From contig JAPWDM010000007.1 in NCBI GenBank assembly GCA_035578155.1, forward strand, positions 38,228,413 to 38,292,412: a stretch of 64,000 nt of DNA, read 5' to 3'. This DNA comes from Brachynemurus nebulosus (lineage: Eukaryota > Arthropoda > Insecta > Neuroptera > Myrmeleontidae). Both the position numbers and the translations under genes were made by a program. Positions 34,364-48,457 of this stretch are shown here, piece after piece. How positions within the stretch are numbered: the stretch's first letter is position 1; each line of letters starts with the position of its first letter. The notes beneath the pieces were generated by a model. That model ran no database searches and was not told the origin of the DNA. It worked only from the letters and a program-made list of their open reading frames with translations.

Positions 34364-37300
34364 GTAAAAAATAATTTTTCAGCATGATATCATTGTCACT
34401 TACATTTTTAACAGGTAAGAATTTCAATTAGCGATACGTTAGCTCCATTTACAATAAGATAACCGTCATTTTCTTTTTTTAGATCCAACAACAGACGAAA
34501 ATAGGATACTGTGTTAAAAAAAAACCACTTGCTACATCCAATGTTTATTTAATACATTTACTCAAATACAGTTTTCTTTACATATTAGGATAACATATAT
34601 TATATATATATTTATATTTATTTCAGGTTCTTTATGTAATATTTTCATTTATTTACAACTAATTTTTATAATATAACTACAGATAACACACTGAAATATT
34701 TTGGATTCTCTATTTTTATATATATTTTTTTATTTTTTCCGTCATTGAATGTGAAACAAAATATATTTCGAGTTGTTATGAGACCAGAAAAGTTATACAC
34801 TCTGTACTACCCGAATTCGATAAATAAAACACTGTAAGATGTAAAAAATAAAAACAAAAATGCGCCATCTTAAAGTGTTTCAACTATAATTAAGATAAAA
34901 TAATGGTTAAATGTAGTTTTTTTTTAATTTTAAATTATCACAGCTATTTTAAGTAAAAATAACAATTTATTTTTGCAAGTGCTGAATAGAATTTTTGAAA
35001 ATCGCGTTTATAAGTACAGCGTATATACATTTTATAACCTCTCTAAATACTGTGAACTCTATTGGATGTTTTTTTTTTTAAATATTGGAATAATCAACAA
35101 TAAAAACAAATTTTCAGATTTTCAAAATATTTTTTTTTTATAAAACTAATTTTTTTTTATATATTTTGAAATATCTAAGCAACATTTTTGATTCGATCTT
35201 TCGGATAAGTCCCTAAGTGCAATCAGTACGCCCCTAATAGCTTCTCCACATTGAGTAAATAACAAGTAGCGTCCCCTCTTAAGTAAGGAATATTCAAAAA
35301 TCACTAAAAACCAGAATTTCTTAAATAAACGTTATCTGAAAAGAACTGAAATGGCGGTAGACATTCGACCAAGTACATACGAAAAACGTGTTACAGTGAT
35401 CAACATACCATCATCAAACTCAATAGTACAATCAAAACGATGCATATCAGCTGTGGCACATGTAGCCAATAAAAATAATAATAACCATTATGACTACTAT
35501 TTCTGTCTGACATTTTAGTACTTATTACTTATTCAGTGTGAATAAGCTATTTATTATTGCACGAGCATTCAAAACGTGTTTACCAAAAAAACTGGATCGA
35601 ATCAGTTTGAATATTTCTGATACGCATGCGTATTGCAACACAGACAGAATATAGATATTTAATTATCAGAGATGGGAACAAAAGGTCCCTAACAGAGTCG
35701 CCATATAAAATATTTTGTACTGGGGGGCTACGAATAGAACTGGAGGGCTGTCATAAAACGTAAAAATATTATCAATCTTTTTAAAAATCAGTTTTACGAC
35801 GTTTTACTATTAATACCACATCGTTAATGTTATTTTGTGTCTGTTTGTGTTTTTTAATTGCCAATATTATGAATCATTTTGCTTGTTATATGTACATACA
35901 TATTTTTATATTTTTCTAATGAAAAAACAAAACCATGTTCAGTCTTGTGAGCGACCTACTAGAGTGATACAATCTACTAATAAAATCAATTTTGTTTACG
36001 TTAAAGCAGGTATAAAGAAGGTGACATGTACATATTATTAAAATAATCACAACGGAAATAGAGATATTGTTTACAATATAAATGTTTTGAATTCGTTTAA
36101 ATTAATTTGTATTACAGTCGACCACTTATTTATTCAACATTAATTTTTTTAAATTATTTTTAAAATTAAAATTATATATTATATTATGAAAAATGGGTAA
36201 TTTTTAATTTTTACTGATTTGTTCTTTAAAGCTTCCTTAGGCTAGTCATCAAATCCAGGGGAAAATCCTCAGCCTTCTAATAAAATTTATAGCCCCCCAA
36301 TTCAAAATATTTTATATGGCGATTCTGTTCGGGACCGCTGTTCTCCCAACTCTATTAATTATAAATTTGTTTTATATTAATTAATATCACATTAATTTAT
36401 AAACTTAATAACTGGACACTTAAAATTCTAATAATTTTTTTTTTTTTTTAATATTTACGAATATTGAAATTTATTATTTTGTCGGAACACTGTCCCGAAT
36501 ATCTTGCAGGCCTATGCTTTATTTTTGATCCAAACAGAAATGTTTTGTACATAATAATATATGACTATTTATACATATATATATATATAGTTTACGCAGC
36601 GTTTATGTGGTTCGTTCACACCAAAGCGGTAAGTAGTAATTAATAAACAGAAGAGAAAAATACAAAATGGTAGTGTTGTATTTTTTCTACTCAACTTATT
36701 ACTATTTATCATTTTAGTGTAACCGGTATTTGTAAAAATTATATTTGAATTTTTTTGGAGTGGGGAGAAACAGGAAGCATTGTCATGTTGGGCGGGAAAA
36801 TATTCTAGATTTAACTTTTTACCTCTTGAAAGAGTTTTTGTATATTAACAATAAATTTAATAGTATTACCTTGTCCAAAAAAATCAAATTTTTACCAAAT
36901 AAAATTTTTGAATCCAAAACAAAAAATCATATTTACATTTCAAAAAATATTATTTGGTAATGTATTTGTGAAATTTTTTACTTAGTGCAAATTATTTTTT
37001 TTTTTTGATTTTTTTTTTCGTTTTTTTGGGATTTTTTAATTAAATTTTTTTTTGTTTTTAACAATATCAAAATTACTTTTTTCACCTAAGATTAAATGTT
37101 AATTATTGTATAAGTAGATTGCATTTTAAAAATTTTAAAAGATCTTCTAAACAAGTAAATAGAATTTTCTTAGTGAAAAATATTCAATGTTGAGAAAAAT
37201 TCTACCAAATATTTTCTAAATAGTTTTGTGCTAATTTTTTTTCCAGATTTTTAATTCCATTTCTTATTTTAAATGGGATAACGACGATTTTTCCATCGAA

Positions 37301-37672
37301 AAACTCGATAATCTTCATTAGCACAAATCAAATCATGAAAATTTCCAAATTTTATTAATTTTGGAAATGGTTCCGTATGTTGACATTGTAACAAAATGTT
37401 CCCTTTCAAAATAAAAAATAGAATTACTCTATTTATTTTTCAAAAAATTTTTTTCTGAACAATTCAAATATTTTCTAATTACCTTTGTTTGTTTCTGAAT
37501 TTAATAGTTTTTAATAAATAACACTTTTTACAAATATTTAATTATTTTTTTTTTTATTGACTTTTAACATATGCACGCTAGGAAGGACGCACATATCGGA
37601 AAGAATGTTATACATAGGCCGTTTCAAAATTAACAAAACTTTAAAACTAAAATTTAACATTTAGGTTCCAAC

Positions 37673-37778
37673 TTATTCATACTGAGTAACTAATAAATAA
37701 TAAGTGGGTCAATAGATCGAGTAAGTAGCAACTCCTCTTAGTACTTATTAGTTACTTCCTATATTCAGTGTGAACAAG
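37673..37778. mobile_element. Small MITE, copy 2
   Basis: It begins TTATTCATACTGAGTAACTA and ends TATATTCAGTGTGAACAA, the same family as 33259-33340, slightly longer in the middle. Confidence 0.55.
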
Positions 37779-38859
37779 ACTTCAGTGCTAGTCTTAAAAA
37801 TTGGATTTTTCAAATAAAATATATACTTCTTGCAACAAAACCTTTAAATTTTTGAGTTCTGGACACATCTAGTATTGTACGAATTGTCCACAACACAAAA
37901 ACAAAAAATTGATTTTTGAGATCCTATTTATAAATGGAACACATAAAATAATTTAATTGTACATATCGCCATATTGCCCCACGGAATGTTATTTTTCAGA
38001 CAAATGAATAAAAAAAAAAATGGTTATGTACAAACATTTCATTTTGATCGGTCCAAATTTTTGGCATCAGCAAAAATGTTCCCGCGAATGTGATTTGAAT
38101 TACTCAACAGTTGTGGAAATTGGATGTAGCAGAATGTAAGGCCAGAATTGATTATAATAAATTTTCCGTTTGCTGCTGTTTTTTTTTTTTTGCTTTGGAA
38201 AAATAAATTTATTGAGTCACAAATTAGAAATGTTAAGAATATTTCTGGCCAATTTTTGATTATCAGAAATTATGGGTCCGTGTTTGACGTTTGAAGAAAT
38301 GTTAAAATTTTTAAGGCACTCGAGAATTTCGTGCAAGTATCTTGTAAAACAAATCGCATCAGCTAATTTCGAACATCACACACACACACACTAAATTGAT
38401 TCATCAAATTTTTTGCTGTCCAAAAATTTCGACCTATCAAAAATATTAGGGAGCAGTCTGATCTGTAGAATTATGTATACGTATATATATATAGAAATTT
38501 TTTAAATACAGTAAATATACATAATGTAAGTATATACCATGCATTATAGTCCAAGAGCTGTTGAACGATTCATCAAAAGTGTTTTGTGTCGAATTAAATT
38601 TGGATGAAAAATTCTGGTCCTTCGATACAAATCTCTGTGCCCACACGGATACTGATATTTGCGAACTGATTCTCGTGACATAAAAACTTTTCGAAATAAA
38701 ATTAGAATCGAGTCTGTTTTTCTCGCCATTTTTTAGTATAATCACCTGACCCTGACAGAATAACAATATCGCGGCAAACATATTTGTAGTGTACTCACTA
38801 GGTTTAACATTTATAAAAAAAAAAAAAAAGTTTTTGACATTTTAAAACAATGTAAAGAT

Positions 38860-38875
38860 CCGGCTCGAAGGACCA
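38860..38875 (+). repeat. CCGGCTCGAAGGACCA motif, copy 2
   Basis: Identical to 34348-34363 and followed by AAGTTGTTC, like the copy at 60667. Confidence 0.4.
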
Positions 38876-40145
38876 AAGTTGTTCAAACAGATTACATCGA
38901 TACAAAATACTAAATAAATCGTTCAATAGTTCTTAACCTATTATTTTTTTTATAAAAAAAAAAAAAATGTTTTTAAAAATATTTCTACATGAACATTTAA
39001 CAACAGTTAACAGTTCTTTGACTTTTTTTTTTTTTTGAATTTTTTTTTTGATTTTTTGAGCACACGTCCACAAAAGCTTACATGATAATCACAGACAGTA
39101 AATCGTTTCTCATATGATAAAATATATGCTCTTATTTTTAATCTCAAAAGTTGAGAAAACGGGAGGAAAAACACGGGAAAAATTTACACACATTAATTAT
39201 TACATTTTCTTATTTTCATCTATAAAAGTTTATTTGTTATTTATTGTCTATTTTAAACAACCGTACTACGCAAGTGCGGAATAAAATTTGAATAATGAAG
39301 ACTATTTTCAAATACGATTTATTTTACGTTTTTTTTTTTTTTTTTGACTAGAATACATTTTCACCTCAACACAAACAGTAGAAAAATATCTTCATCTTTG
39401 TTTAAAATATATTGCCTTTATTTCACAGTTGCCTTGATCAATTTAGAATTTGCGGTTATCGAAGGCGTTCGAATCAACAAACGAAATGGCGTCGAAATTT
39501 TCGTGAAAATTTAAACATATGAGAAAAGATTTCCAGCTATTTGGTTGTGAGCGTATTCAATTTTTTTTTTTCGGCAAAACGACAATTTATTAAGAGATAG
39601 GGAATGTATTTTGCTAAAAAGTCAGTGGCGTGCTTAAATAAAAATTTTAACAAAATTATATAAAACAATAAATAAAAACGTGTATACTTATTTTTAATTT
39701 TCTGATAAAGACGTAACGAATATTATTTACATTCACGAATATTCGCTATTTGTCAAGTAAATGATTTTTACATGATAAGTATTGGAACTTTTTAAACCGA
39801 ACGTATAATAATATAATTTGGTCCTAGAGACAGTTCTAACCAATTGCCGAATTACGACAAAACCAATTTGAGTGTACTCAAACCTACTTTTGTGCGCGGA
39901 TTAACGATCGCGTAACAAGAGTTTCATAAAAAGTACGTAACTCAAAACACTGCAATTGCTCTATTCCAAGCAATATACATTTGGTCATTTAGGCAACCAA
40001 CATTACATTTTTTTATGCATCACACAAAAAAAGGAACGGACAAGAATAGATTTGAATTTCTTTCTACAGAGAGCGTAACTATTAGCACAAAGAATTAAAA
40101 TGCATTTGGATGGGGAACTATTGGAACTTTGGCATTCGTTACATC

Positions 40146-40151
40146 TTTATT
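40146..40151 (-). terminator. Possible Sap47 polyadenylation signal
   Basis: AATAAA on the minus strand, 11 bp after the stop codon at 40163. If used, the 3' UTR would be very short; further signals downstream cannot be excluded. Confidence 0.35.
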
Positions 40152-40162
40152 GTATGAGGTAT

Positions 40163-43100
40163 TTAGGATTTCGTTGATGTATGCGCTTCACTGGGCGCAG
40201 TCGCTTCCTCCTCCAATAATTTATCCATTAAATCTGAAATCAATTCGGTCTCGTCGTCCAAATCCGCCTCTTTCGCTTCCGAACCTGTTGTGTCCGCCTT
40301 ATTATCCGGTAAAATTTCAAATTCTTTCAATTCGGCATCCATCTCTTTAATCCAGTCTTCTATTTAGTTTGAAAATGGTTTTTGGTTGAGATTAAACGAA
40401 ACGAATTTTCAAAATAATAAAAAAAAAAAGAAAAACAAAAATAAATAAAAAACGAAAACAAAAAAATCATAGAAAACGCGAATTTCGTGCATGTTAATAA
40501 AATATTAGCGTTAAGCGGTTTGAGAAAACTGATTTTCACCAAAAATTGCTTACGTCACCAGTAAAACCTAAATAACATTCCCAAAAAAATTTATTCTTAA
40601 TAGCTATTAATACTGATGGATTATATATATATATAAATATTCATTATACATTTTCAAATAATTTTGCACTACCAATTGACATTTCAGACACGTAAAAATT
40701 TTCGAAAATAATTAGAAAAAAAAATAAAAATATAATTCAAGAGCGCAATGAACATCCCGAACATTTATCTGCACCTGCACTGATCTCACTTGATTCGAAA
40801 TAAAAAAAAAAAAAAATTGTACCGGTCGACTCAAATAAAAACGGACAATTAAATCAGAAAAATAACGGGGGTGTACAAGATGTCTGGTTGAAAAAGATTA
40901 AAGTTAAACGTTTTCCAAGACGGAGAGTGTCCATCTTCTTAAGCTGTTTGAAAAAAGACAACGATATGCCATTAAAAAACAGGAACGAATGAGACAACAC
41001 TATATTCACGATAATGTAACGTGTGTGTGAAAGCGAATCAGATATATTAAATAATCTAGAAATAAAAAAATACGAGCAGAAATTATAGATCATAGAAAAC
41101 TACTACTGATCGTCACTGACTAGTCTACAAAATTTCGATATGTTCGGTAGTACAGATGTGTGTGGCAGATGTGTTTTTGAGTTGAGTCAGTTCTGTTTTC
41201 CCTAGAGTACACTTAACGAACTAAGCAACATTATCCAAGCGACTGCGCAATCTCAAGTATCAAGATATACTTGAAACAAATCTGGATCCAAAAAGTTGTT
41301 TCAAATATACAAATCAGAAAACCAAGCGTTATTTAACACACTGTTGACACTATTGAGTGTCGCTAGTGTCGAATTTTATATATACATATAGATGGTATTT
41401 GTTGTACTGAATTCAATCGGTATCGAGTAGTGAAAACATTTTTGCATGCAAGTAGCGAGTACTAAGGATTAGTATTAAATCGGTGTATCAAAGTCCATAA
41501 ATCAGACCTAAATCCCACGTTTGAATGTGTTCTCTGTTTGAAATTCATTTTTGTGCCATCTATAGTTACATTTTGTACTTAACACTTTCAGTGCCATGGC
41601 TTCGGCATCCGAAACCAAAAAAACATTCCCACAGGCCGATCGCGATCAATGATTAATTTATTGATTAGTTGGTTACGCATTATGTGTGCGATGTTTATCA
41701 TTATTCATCACACGGATGTATTCCTACTCACACAAATACATACCAACACACACTACTCTTTTGGTTTCTATGTATAAAAAATTTTAAGATAAACAAAAAA
41801 TACATAAAAAATATAATTTTATTTTTAAATAAAATTAATTTGAATGTCAGTGTATATGTAGTATATACGTATCACGTACGTATGTTTACAGTTTTACACA
41901 TACATATTGAACTGTGTTGAAACTGTGTTTAAATCATTTTATTTTATGTATTTGTTTATATAAAGTTTTTTTTTAAATATTGCCGGCTTCCGGGGAAGTT
42001 TACTATGAAAGTGCTCGGGCCTAATAGTGTTAAATTCAACACTAGCGACACTCGTTTTCTGTATCCAAACTCTCTAAGTGTATTTTCGGGGGGGCTCCTA
42101 TTACCAAAGAATCACCCATATGTAAGCCACGCTTCTGCGCAAAATGTGTACCGGTCAACAATGTGTCGTTAAGCTCCTCAAAAAATTTTCAAAAATGTAA
42201 GTAAATTATGAAAAAATGGTCTAAAACTAAGCAAAAAAAATTAACCGTTCAAATATTTTCAGCACTGAAGAAAATAAACGCAAAAAAAAAAATGCAAGAA
42301 AAATTGCGAATGAAACTACAGCTGTATGAAAACACTACGTGAAAAACATCGGCAAAAACTTACCTTCATTAACAGATGGATTATCTACTGATTCTGAAGT
42401 CGAATATGACTGCGCCTCACCAGCCTGGCAAATTAAACTAACACGATAGAAATAATTGCGCCAAAATGTTTCTTCATTTATTCTATTCGATCGAAAAATT
42501 ACCCAAAAAAAAAAAGAAAAATAAGAAATTTGATCCAAAGCTTCTTATCTTGGGCATTATCACCCACAAATATCTTATTAACTTACACTTTAGGCACAAG
42601 TTCGAAACGCATTTTTTCTAAATTTGGATCTTCGGCCATAATAGCCACAGCGACTGGATACGATTTTTCATAGTCAAAATTGAAATCTACGCCAGCCGGA
42701 GGACTACGGACGAAGTTTCTCCGATTCTAGATTGAAAATAAAATGTTATTAAAATGAATTTTGAGTTTTCTTTTTTTTTTGAAATCATACCGAGGACAAA
42801 CTGAGGCACTCTTCCTTAATGAACTCCTCATTTGGTAATCCAACCCATGGGGGAACACTAGAGGTTGCAGTTTTTGCCTGTTCCTCTTTAATGAAGGCTT
42901 CCTGTTCCTTATTAAATTCTCCTAGTATACTCTGTAGGGTTAAAAAAAATGGTGTAGGCTAGGGTCGCAAATTTTTAACGTGAATACATTCGTGAATACA
43001 AAGTTGAAAAAAGTTTTAGTTATAATTTAAATTCAACTGATTCAAGAGCTGAATACATGGTCCTTCTATTCAGATAATTCAAATTTGACGTATCTTAATA

Positions 43101-46100
43101 TTTATAAGAATATACCCTCCCCCCAGTAGAGCCGATCCTGAATCAATCCACAGGAATGGATAGTTCTTTTAAGAAGTAACATTTCGTCAATTTAAATTTT
43201 TTCCCTATCTCTTATAGTTTTCGATATATTTGACTCCCAACTTTAGAGGCTAATTTTACCCCTTAAAAATGGAGAATGATCAATCAAAAAAAAAAAAAAC
43301 CTCTAATTCTAGCATCTCAAAATAGATGGCACTTTATAAGACGTATTCACATAAAAATTGTCAACAATTACGTCATTAACGAGAAACCGTTTCCGGTAAA
43401 ACTTACATTTTCCTCGACGGTTTTCTTAATTTTTGCACTCGCTTCACTAACTTTTGCACCAGCTTTATTCACAGCCGAATATAAGAAACTGCCAATCGAT
43501 TTAGCGCCCGACAATGCTTTTGTTGTCACTAAAAACAGGGGGCGGGTAATTATAATTATTAATTACACCCAAAAACTCGATTTTCATTCGAAAATACCTT
43601 TTGTCGGATCAAAATTCGCTTCTTTCTCATCAGTGGGTGTTCCTCCAGCCGAGCCAGGTCCACTATCAGCTCCCTCTGTGGCACTGGAAGTGATTTTGCC
43701 AAAAAAAATTTTCTCTTAATAAAATCGATTTTTTCAATATTTTATGAATTTTCATGCGTTTGATTTTTAAAAATTGCAAAAATAATTATGTACTATAGGC
43801 GTTTAATAAAATGTTTTTTTTTTTTTTAAAAATTAATGTTCAAATGGGCGCACTATAAATTTTCTTATATACACAAATATATGAGGGGTTTTAGCGCAGT
43901 ACAACGGATTCCAAACACCTGTTTTTTTATGTACGTTTGGACACCTGTTTTTTACGTAATACCTAATACTATGATTAGAGGTCGGAATTCTTAGTTAATT
44001 CCATAAATTGTCTTGGCAAAATTATACGAAATTTGTAACAATATTTGTTAGAAGCGGTACATAGCTTTTATATTTTTTTTTATAAACAATTGACACAGCC
44101 AACAAATACTGCTTGTTTTGTTCAACTGTAAATATCTTTTCTTAAAGTTTTCATACAAAATAAAAAATTACAGAAAAATATTTAGAGGAACGTGGATTAT
44201 AAGTTTGATAAAACATTTTATAATATTAATAGATTTGAGCGTTACTTTATGGTATTCCATATTTGTAAATAATAAACAAATACTTTACTTTGCAAAATAC
44301 GACTTTTATTTTTGAAACTGTGACAATATTGTTTCGAACCGTTAGTTCATTTTCAAACCGTTAGTTATTCTGTTTGAAAATGAACTAACGGTTCGAAACA
44401 ATATTGTCACAGTTTCAAAAATAAAAGTGGTATTTTGCAAAGTAAAGTATTTGTTTATTATTTACAAACATTTCATAATTAAAGAGATTAAAAATCCAAA
44501 ATTTTGAGAATAAATAATTAAAAAAATAAACTTATTACGCTTCTGGAAATCATTCCATTTGTAACAGGTCGATTTTTGATGTGTACTAAGAATTCCGAGT
44601 TCTAATCACGACTATGCGTGTAAAAACACGGGCAAAAGAAATCACACATTTACCTAATTAAATTGTAATCCATGTTTGAATTTTTAGATACCGTAAAAGC
44701 ATACAACTTTGCCATAGCTTTTGAGTTACATTTAAATTGTTTAAATGAAATGATAAAAATCTTTGATTTGATTCAATTATTAACTTTTCAAAAACGACCA
44801 CAGGTTAAAATGCCAATGAATTGTTAATTTTTACCTATCCATGGTTTCCTAGCAAAATAAAAAAAGATAGATACCTATTATAACTACTAAATGGATTGGA
44901 AATTTTAGCAGGTAGGTCAAGTTGCTACACATTTAGTTTTTATTATATTTAAATGCACTAGTTTTCGCCGTTTTTACTAGGGGTGTCATAAATTAGTAAC
45001 AAATAATAATAAAAAAAAAATACTATAAAAATAAAAAAAAGTAATAATTTTATTTAACAAATTAATTAAATTAAAACGAAAGAAAATGTTGTTTTGTTTC
45101 AGTTTGGCTAATTAATAAAATCACGATGTTTTTAGCAAGTGTAAATAATTTTTTCGAAATTAGCAAAAAATTGGGAGATTTAAAACATTAGAAACACAAA
45201 TATGCATCAACATTTTGTTGTTACAGCCCTCTAAAAACTAACAACTGGTAAGATTGCCAGTTGTTAAAGGATTGTAACTTTACCTAACCAATAGTAACCA
45301 TTAGTATTGAATTATTCGATAACGCGAAAATAAGTAAATGTAAAAATTACTTCTAGATACTTATGAGGTTATGTACTTTTTTCTATGATAAAGTTACTTA
45401 TCTCATTTTGATAGTTTTTGAAATATCAACTATAAAGTTTGCACACAAAGTTAAAAAAAAAATATACTAATCGCAGCTGAAATATTGCTGTCAGTAAAAA
45501 AGACGATGTTATAGACAATATGAGCAATGAAATTTTAGGCAAAGTCTTCAATATAGGCAAAGTTCGGTGCTTTTACGGTACGTTTGTCCAAATAACTCAT
45601 TTTATTCATCCAAAAATTGTGACCGTTCAAACTCCTCAAATATTCACTTATTTATTAAACGCCCTTTTTGATTAGTAATATTCATTAAATTTCAAAAAAA
45701 AAAAATGACTGTTACCTCGAAATATACAAATGAAATTAAAAAAAAAAAATATGTGTTATGGCCAAAAATGAAAATCAAATTCTGAAAAATTCTATAATTA
45801 TAAAACAAAAAAAATCAACACATTCATTAAACATCATTTAAATATGGCTTACTTGGTCTCCAACAAATTGATACGAACTCGAAATTCGAAACTCTTAAGC
45901 CGTTCATGTTAACATATTATGTATGTCCTATTTAACGCTACACTCTGTACAAACTTTTTAAAGGTGCCTCCAATAAAAATGAAAAATTGTGTGTGCGAAA
46001 CGGTTTAAGAGCTAACGAAGTTCCCACAACAACGAACTTTCGAGGTGCACTTACTTACAGTGAATGACCTTGAATTGACATCATCAATAAATGACGTAAT

Positions 46101-47489
46101 CGTGAAATTAGTTCAATGTTCCAAAATTAGGTCATGTGAGTGAGTGGTTTGAAAAGGTAACCGCAATAATTTGGGTCATTTTTTTTGGTGTATTTTATAC
46201 GACAAATTATTATTTAATCCATCATAATTATAAATTTAAAATAAAGTGTTGACTTAATTCGAATTTTTCGAAAAATTTGTCGTTTAAAATACATTTTTTT
46301 TTCGTATTTCGTTCAACGGTTTGTTAAAGCCCAAGTAAATGTTCACGAAAATATGATTTTCCCACAGGATAAAAATGAACTATTTGGAAAAACGTTATGG
46401 ACTTTTTCTGCGTTATTTTGTTTTGAATTGTATTTTTGGAGCAAAATAAAAAAAAAAAAATGATTCGAATACGTTGTAACGAACTCTAAATGATGTAAAT
46501 AACTAATGATGAAATTCGCAATAGAAGCCAAATTATTTTGAAATAACAATATGTTAAAAATTGACAAAAATTTTTGATAAATTGTATGCAATAAAAAGTG
46601 CAAATAATTCTAAATATAAAAATAGTATGGATTTGTAAAAAACTGTTTAAATTCTTTGAAATGTAAAAACTTACTCTTTGCCCAACTCTCTTTTGAACCG
46701 GTTGCTGTAAAACCGGCAAAAAAATTTTCTTAACATTTAAGTATATATCATTTTTACGCGTTTTGAGTTCCACTCGAAATTCAAAATATTTTTTGGAAAT
46801 CGGTTATTTATTTATTCTAGAGTCTGTTTTTTGAAAAAAATTACAGTGCGCCCAATTTATTTTAACGTTTCACAACTTACGATCAACACTCAAAAAAAAT
46901 AATTTTGAAAATACTAACTGCGGAAATAAATAAATAACCTGTGGAAAAATTTTTTTTTTTGGAGCCATATGGCTCGTTGACAATCAAATTAACACACAGA
47001 GGACTGAATAGAATTTTGAACGTACCTAGAACCGTCGTCGTCGTCAGTTCTAGTTTTCGATGGCGATCCCGGTAGTGGTGAATCATTGTTTGGATCCTGG
47101 GCGGGATTGTCAATGCCACCGGACGCTCCGGTGTTATCCTCGGCGCCGTCACCACCCTGACGATTCCGTAGACCCGGTATAACACTGACACTTGATCCCA
47201 GCCATCCGGTCATTTTACTCTGAACGTTTGCTAGCATATCTAGTTTACTACCTTTAGTTGGACTACGAAAAACAAAAAAACAGAAAAAATTGATTTGAAG
47301 TGTATGAAGCCAGTGCAAATATGTCAGCAGATAATTAGTTTAATAATTTTGATACCTAGTGTCTTCAGGGTTTGATGGGTTTATGTCTTTTGACGGATCT
47401 GCTTCTGTGGGTGTAGGAACTTGCTCCTCCTGTTCACCTTTGGCGGCTCCCATCCAGGAGCTGACTTGATTTGTAAGGCCCGAGAACAT
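40163..47489 (-). CDS. Sap47: Synapse-associated protein of 47 kDa (BSD-domain protein, SYAP1 family)
   Basis: Eight exons on the minus strand: 47489-47356, 47262-47026, 43683-43598, 43528-43407, 42931-42791, 42726-42587, 42482-42364 and 40359-40163. They sum to 1176 bp, 391 aa plus stop, with every junction in phase and GT-AG. The start [18 protein letters not shown] has a good AAACAATG context. Residues 45-125 are Ser/Gly/Asp-rich ([19 protein letters not shown]). Exon 4 encodes the conserved [20 protein letters not shown]. Exons 6-7 encode the BSD domain, residues about 255-306: [20 protein letters not shown], then [16 protein letters not shown] with the signature F293-W294. The C-terminus is acidic ([20 protein letters not shown]). 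The Drosophila protein is presynaptic; vertebrate SYAP1 is linked to Akt signalling. Its exact biochemical role is unsettled. Introns 2 and 7 are large and carry transposons. Shorter isoforms are known in flies and cannot be excluded. Confidence 0.92.
41355..42053. repeat. Inverted-repeat region in Sap47 intron 7
   Basis: GAGTGTCGCTAGTGTCGAAT at 41355 has its inverted counterpart ATTCAACACTAGCGACACTC ending at 42053. This may be the TIR of an element of about 700 bp, into which the TTAA-flanked segment 41583-42029 was inserted. Confidence 0.45.
41583..42029. mobile_element. Possible piggyBac-like MITE, TTAA flanks
   Basis: The ends are CACTTTCAGTGCC and, reversed, CACTATTAGGCCC (9 of 13 match), with TTAA immediately outside both (41579-41582 and 42030-42033). 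The interior has GCTTCGGCATCCGAAACC near the left and TTGCCGGCTTCCGGGG near the right. The call is tentative because TTAA is common in AT-rich DNA. Confidence 0.35.
43970..44617. repeat. Inverted repeat in Sap47 intron 2, host of foldback copy 2
   Basis: CTATGATTAGAGGTCGGAAT followed by TCTTAGT (from 43968) has its inverted counterpart at 44578-44617 (ACTAAGAATTCCGAGTTCTA then ATCACGACTA). The two arms enclose the foldback element 44219-44470, suggesting an older element carrying a younger insertion. Confidence 0.5.
44219..44470. mobile_element. Foldback element FB, copy 2, in Sap47 intron 2
   Basis: The tail ATTAATAGATTTGAGCGTTA plus hairpin arms with GCAAAATACGACTTTTATTT and TGAAACTGTGACAATATTGT are the same as in the copies at 10262 and 53833. 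The loop holds a partial duplication of AACCGTTAGTT. Confidence 0.82.
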
Positions 47490-48457
47490 TGTTTTAATAT
47501 ATATTTAACAAATTTTTACAATTTTTTTTTTAAAAATTTTCAATAATTTTTTTTTTTTTTTTGTTTCGACAAAATTTCTCAAAAAAAACTGACACCAACA
47601 ACAAAATCACTGTTTTACAACACTATTGTAAACATATTTTTGAAAAAATGACTCATTTAAAGCGTCAAAATTGCCATAAAACTGCTCGATTCCAAATATT
47701 TTAATCTAAATACTATTTGATTTTGATTAGGTGGGGAATATCCGTATACTGAACAAAGATATTCGTGCACTAATAAAAGATAACCTATTTACGCTATATA
47801 TATACTGAAGTGAATAAGATAAAATCGATTATACAGGTTAAGAATATAGCACTGCATCGAATCCTATGGCTATACGATTATTTGGGATAGTTTACACGCG
47901 CACAAAATAGCGGTATTATAAATGTTTATGTAAATGGAACAACTGCAATTTAATATCGATATTACATACGTGTACTATATTTATTTGTGTCTCTGTTTAA
48001 AACGAGACAGAATCATACACTTTTCCTTCGTGTTGTTAATGCGCAAATTGGATATTGAACATTTTCAAAAAAAAAAAATCGGATTTTCACATTAAATTCA
48101 AAATTAATCACTGATCGTTCGCGAATTTTCTCGATGAATCGCGTCAAAAAATATTGTGATTGTTAAATTAAATTAAATCGCCGATACTGTTTAATGTTGT
48201 TTTTTTTTCAAAGATTATTTGTATAATTAGCGAATTTTCCTCGATTGAATCGTTTTGCGCATGAATTTTTCCTATTGATCTGTATACTTTCAGTACATAT
48301 ATAGACAAAAAAAAGTGCCCATATAGTTAAGTGGAAGTCTTGAGTACGTATGGGATGCTTGTTTAGATACATTTGTACGTTGTTAGTCAGGAACGTTTCA
48401 ACAGGCTATTTCGCAAAGCGAGATGAGATGCTGACTAACGAAACAATTGGGGTAGTA
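47490..48457. promoter_or_regulatory. Upstream region of Sap47
   Basis: This is the likely 5' UTR and promoter of Sap47 by position only. I see poly-A/T tracts and no clear TATA box or initiator. No other feature can be supported. Confidence 0.3.

Larger units (their letters stand above)
32260..40145. other. Intergenic AT-rich region between ken and Sap47
   Basis: No exon can be supported in nearly 8 kb; long poly-A/T tracts dominate and short frames (32274-32679, 36745-36960, 38446-38781) look random. It contains a perfect 24-bp palindrome at 32805-32828, two small MITEs at 33259-33340 and 37673-37778, and two copies of the CCGGCTCGAAGGACCA motif. Confidence 0.5.

Noticed and set aside
43276..43719. 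A 147-codon + strand frame.
   Set aside because: It overlaps Sap47 exons 3 and 4 on the opposite strand and is their shadow.
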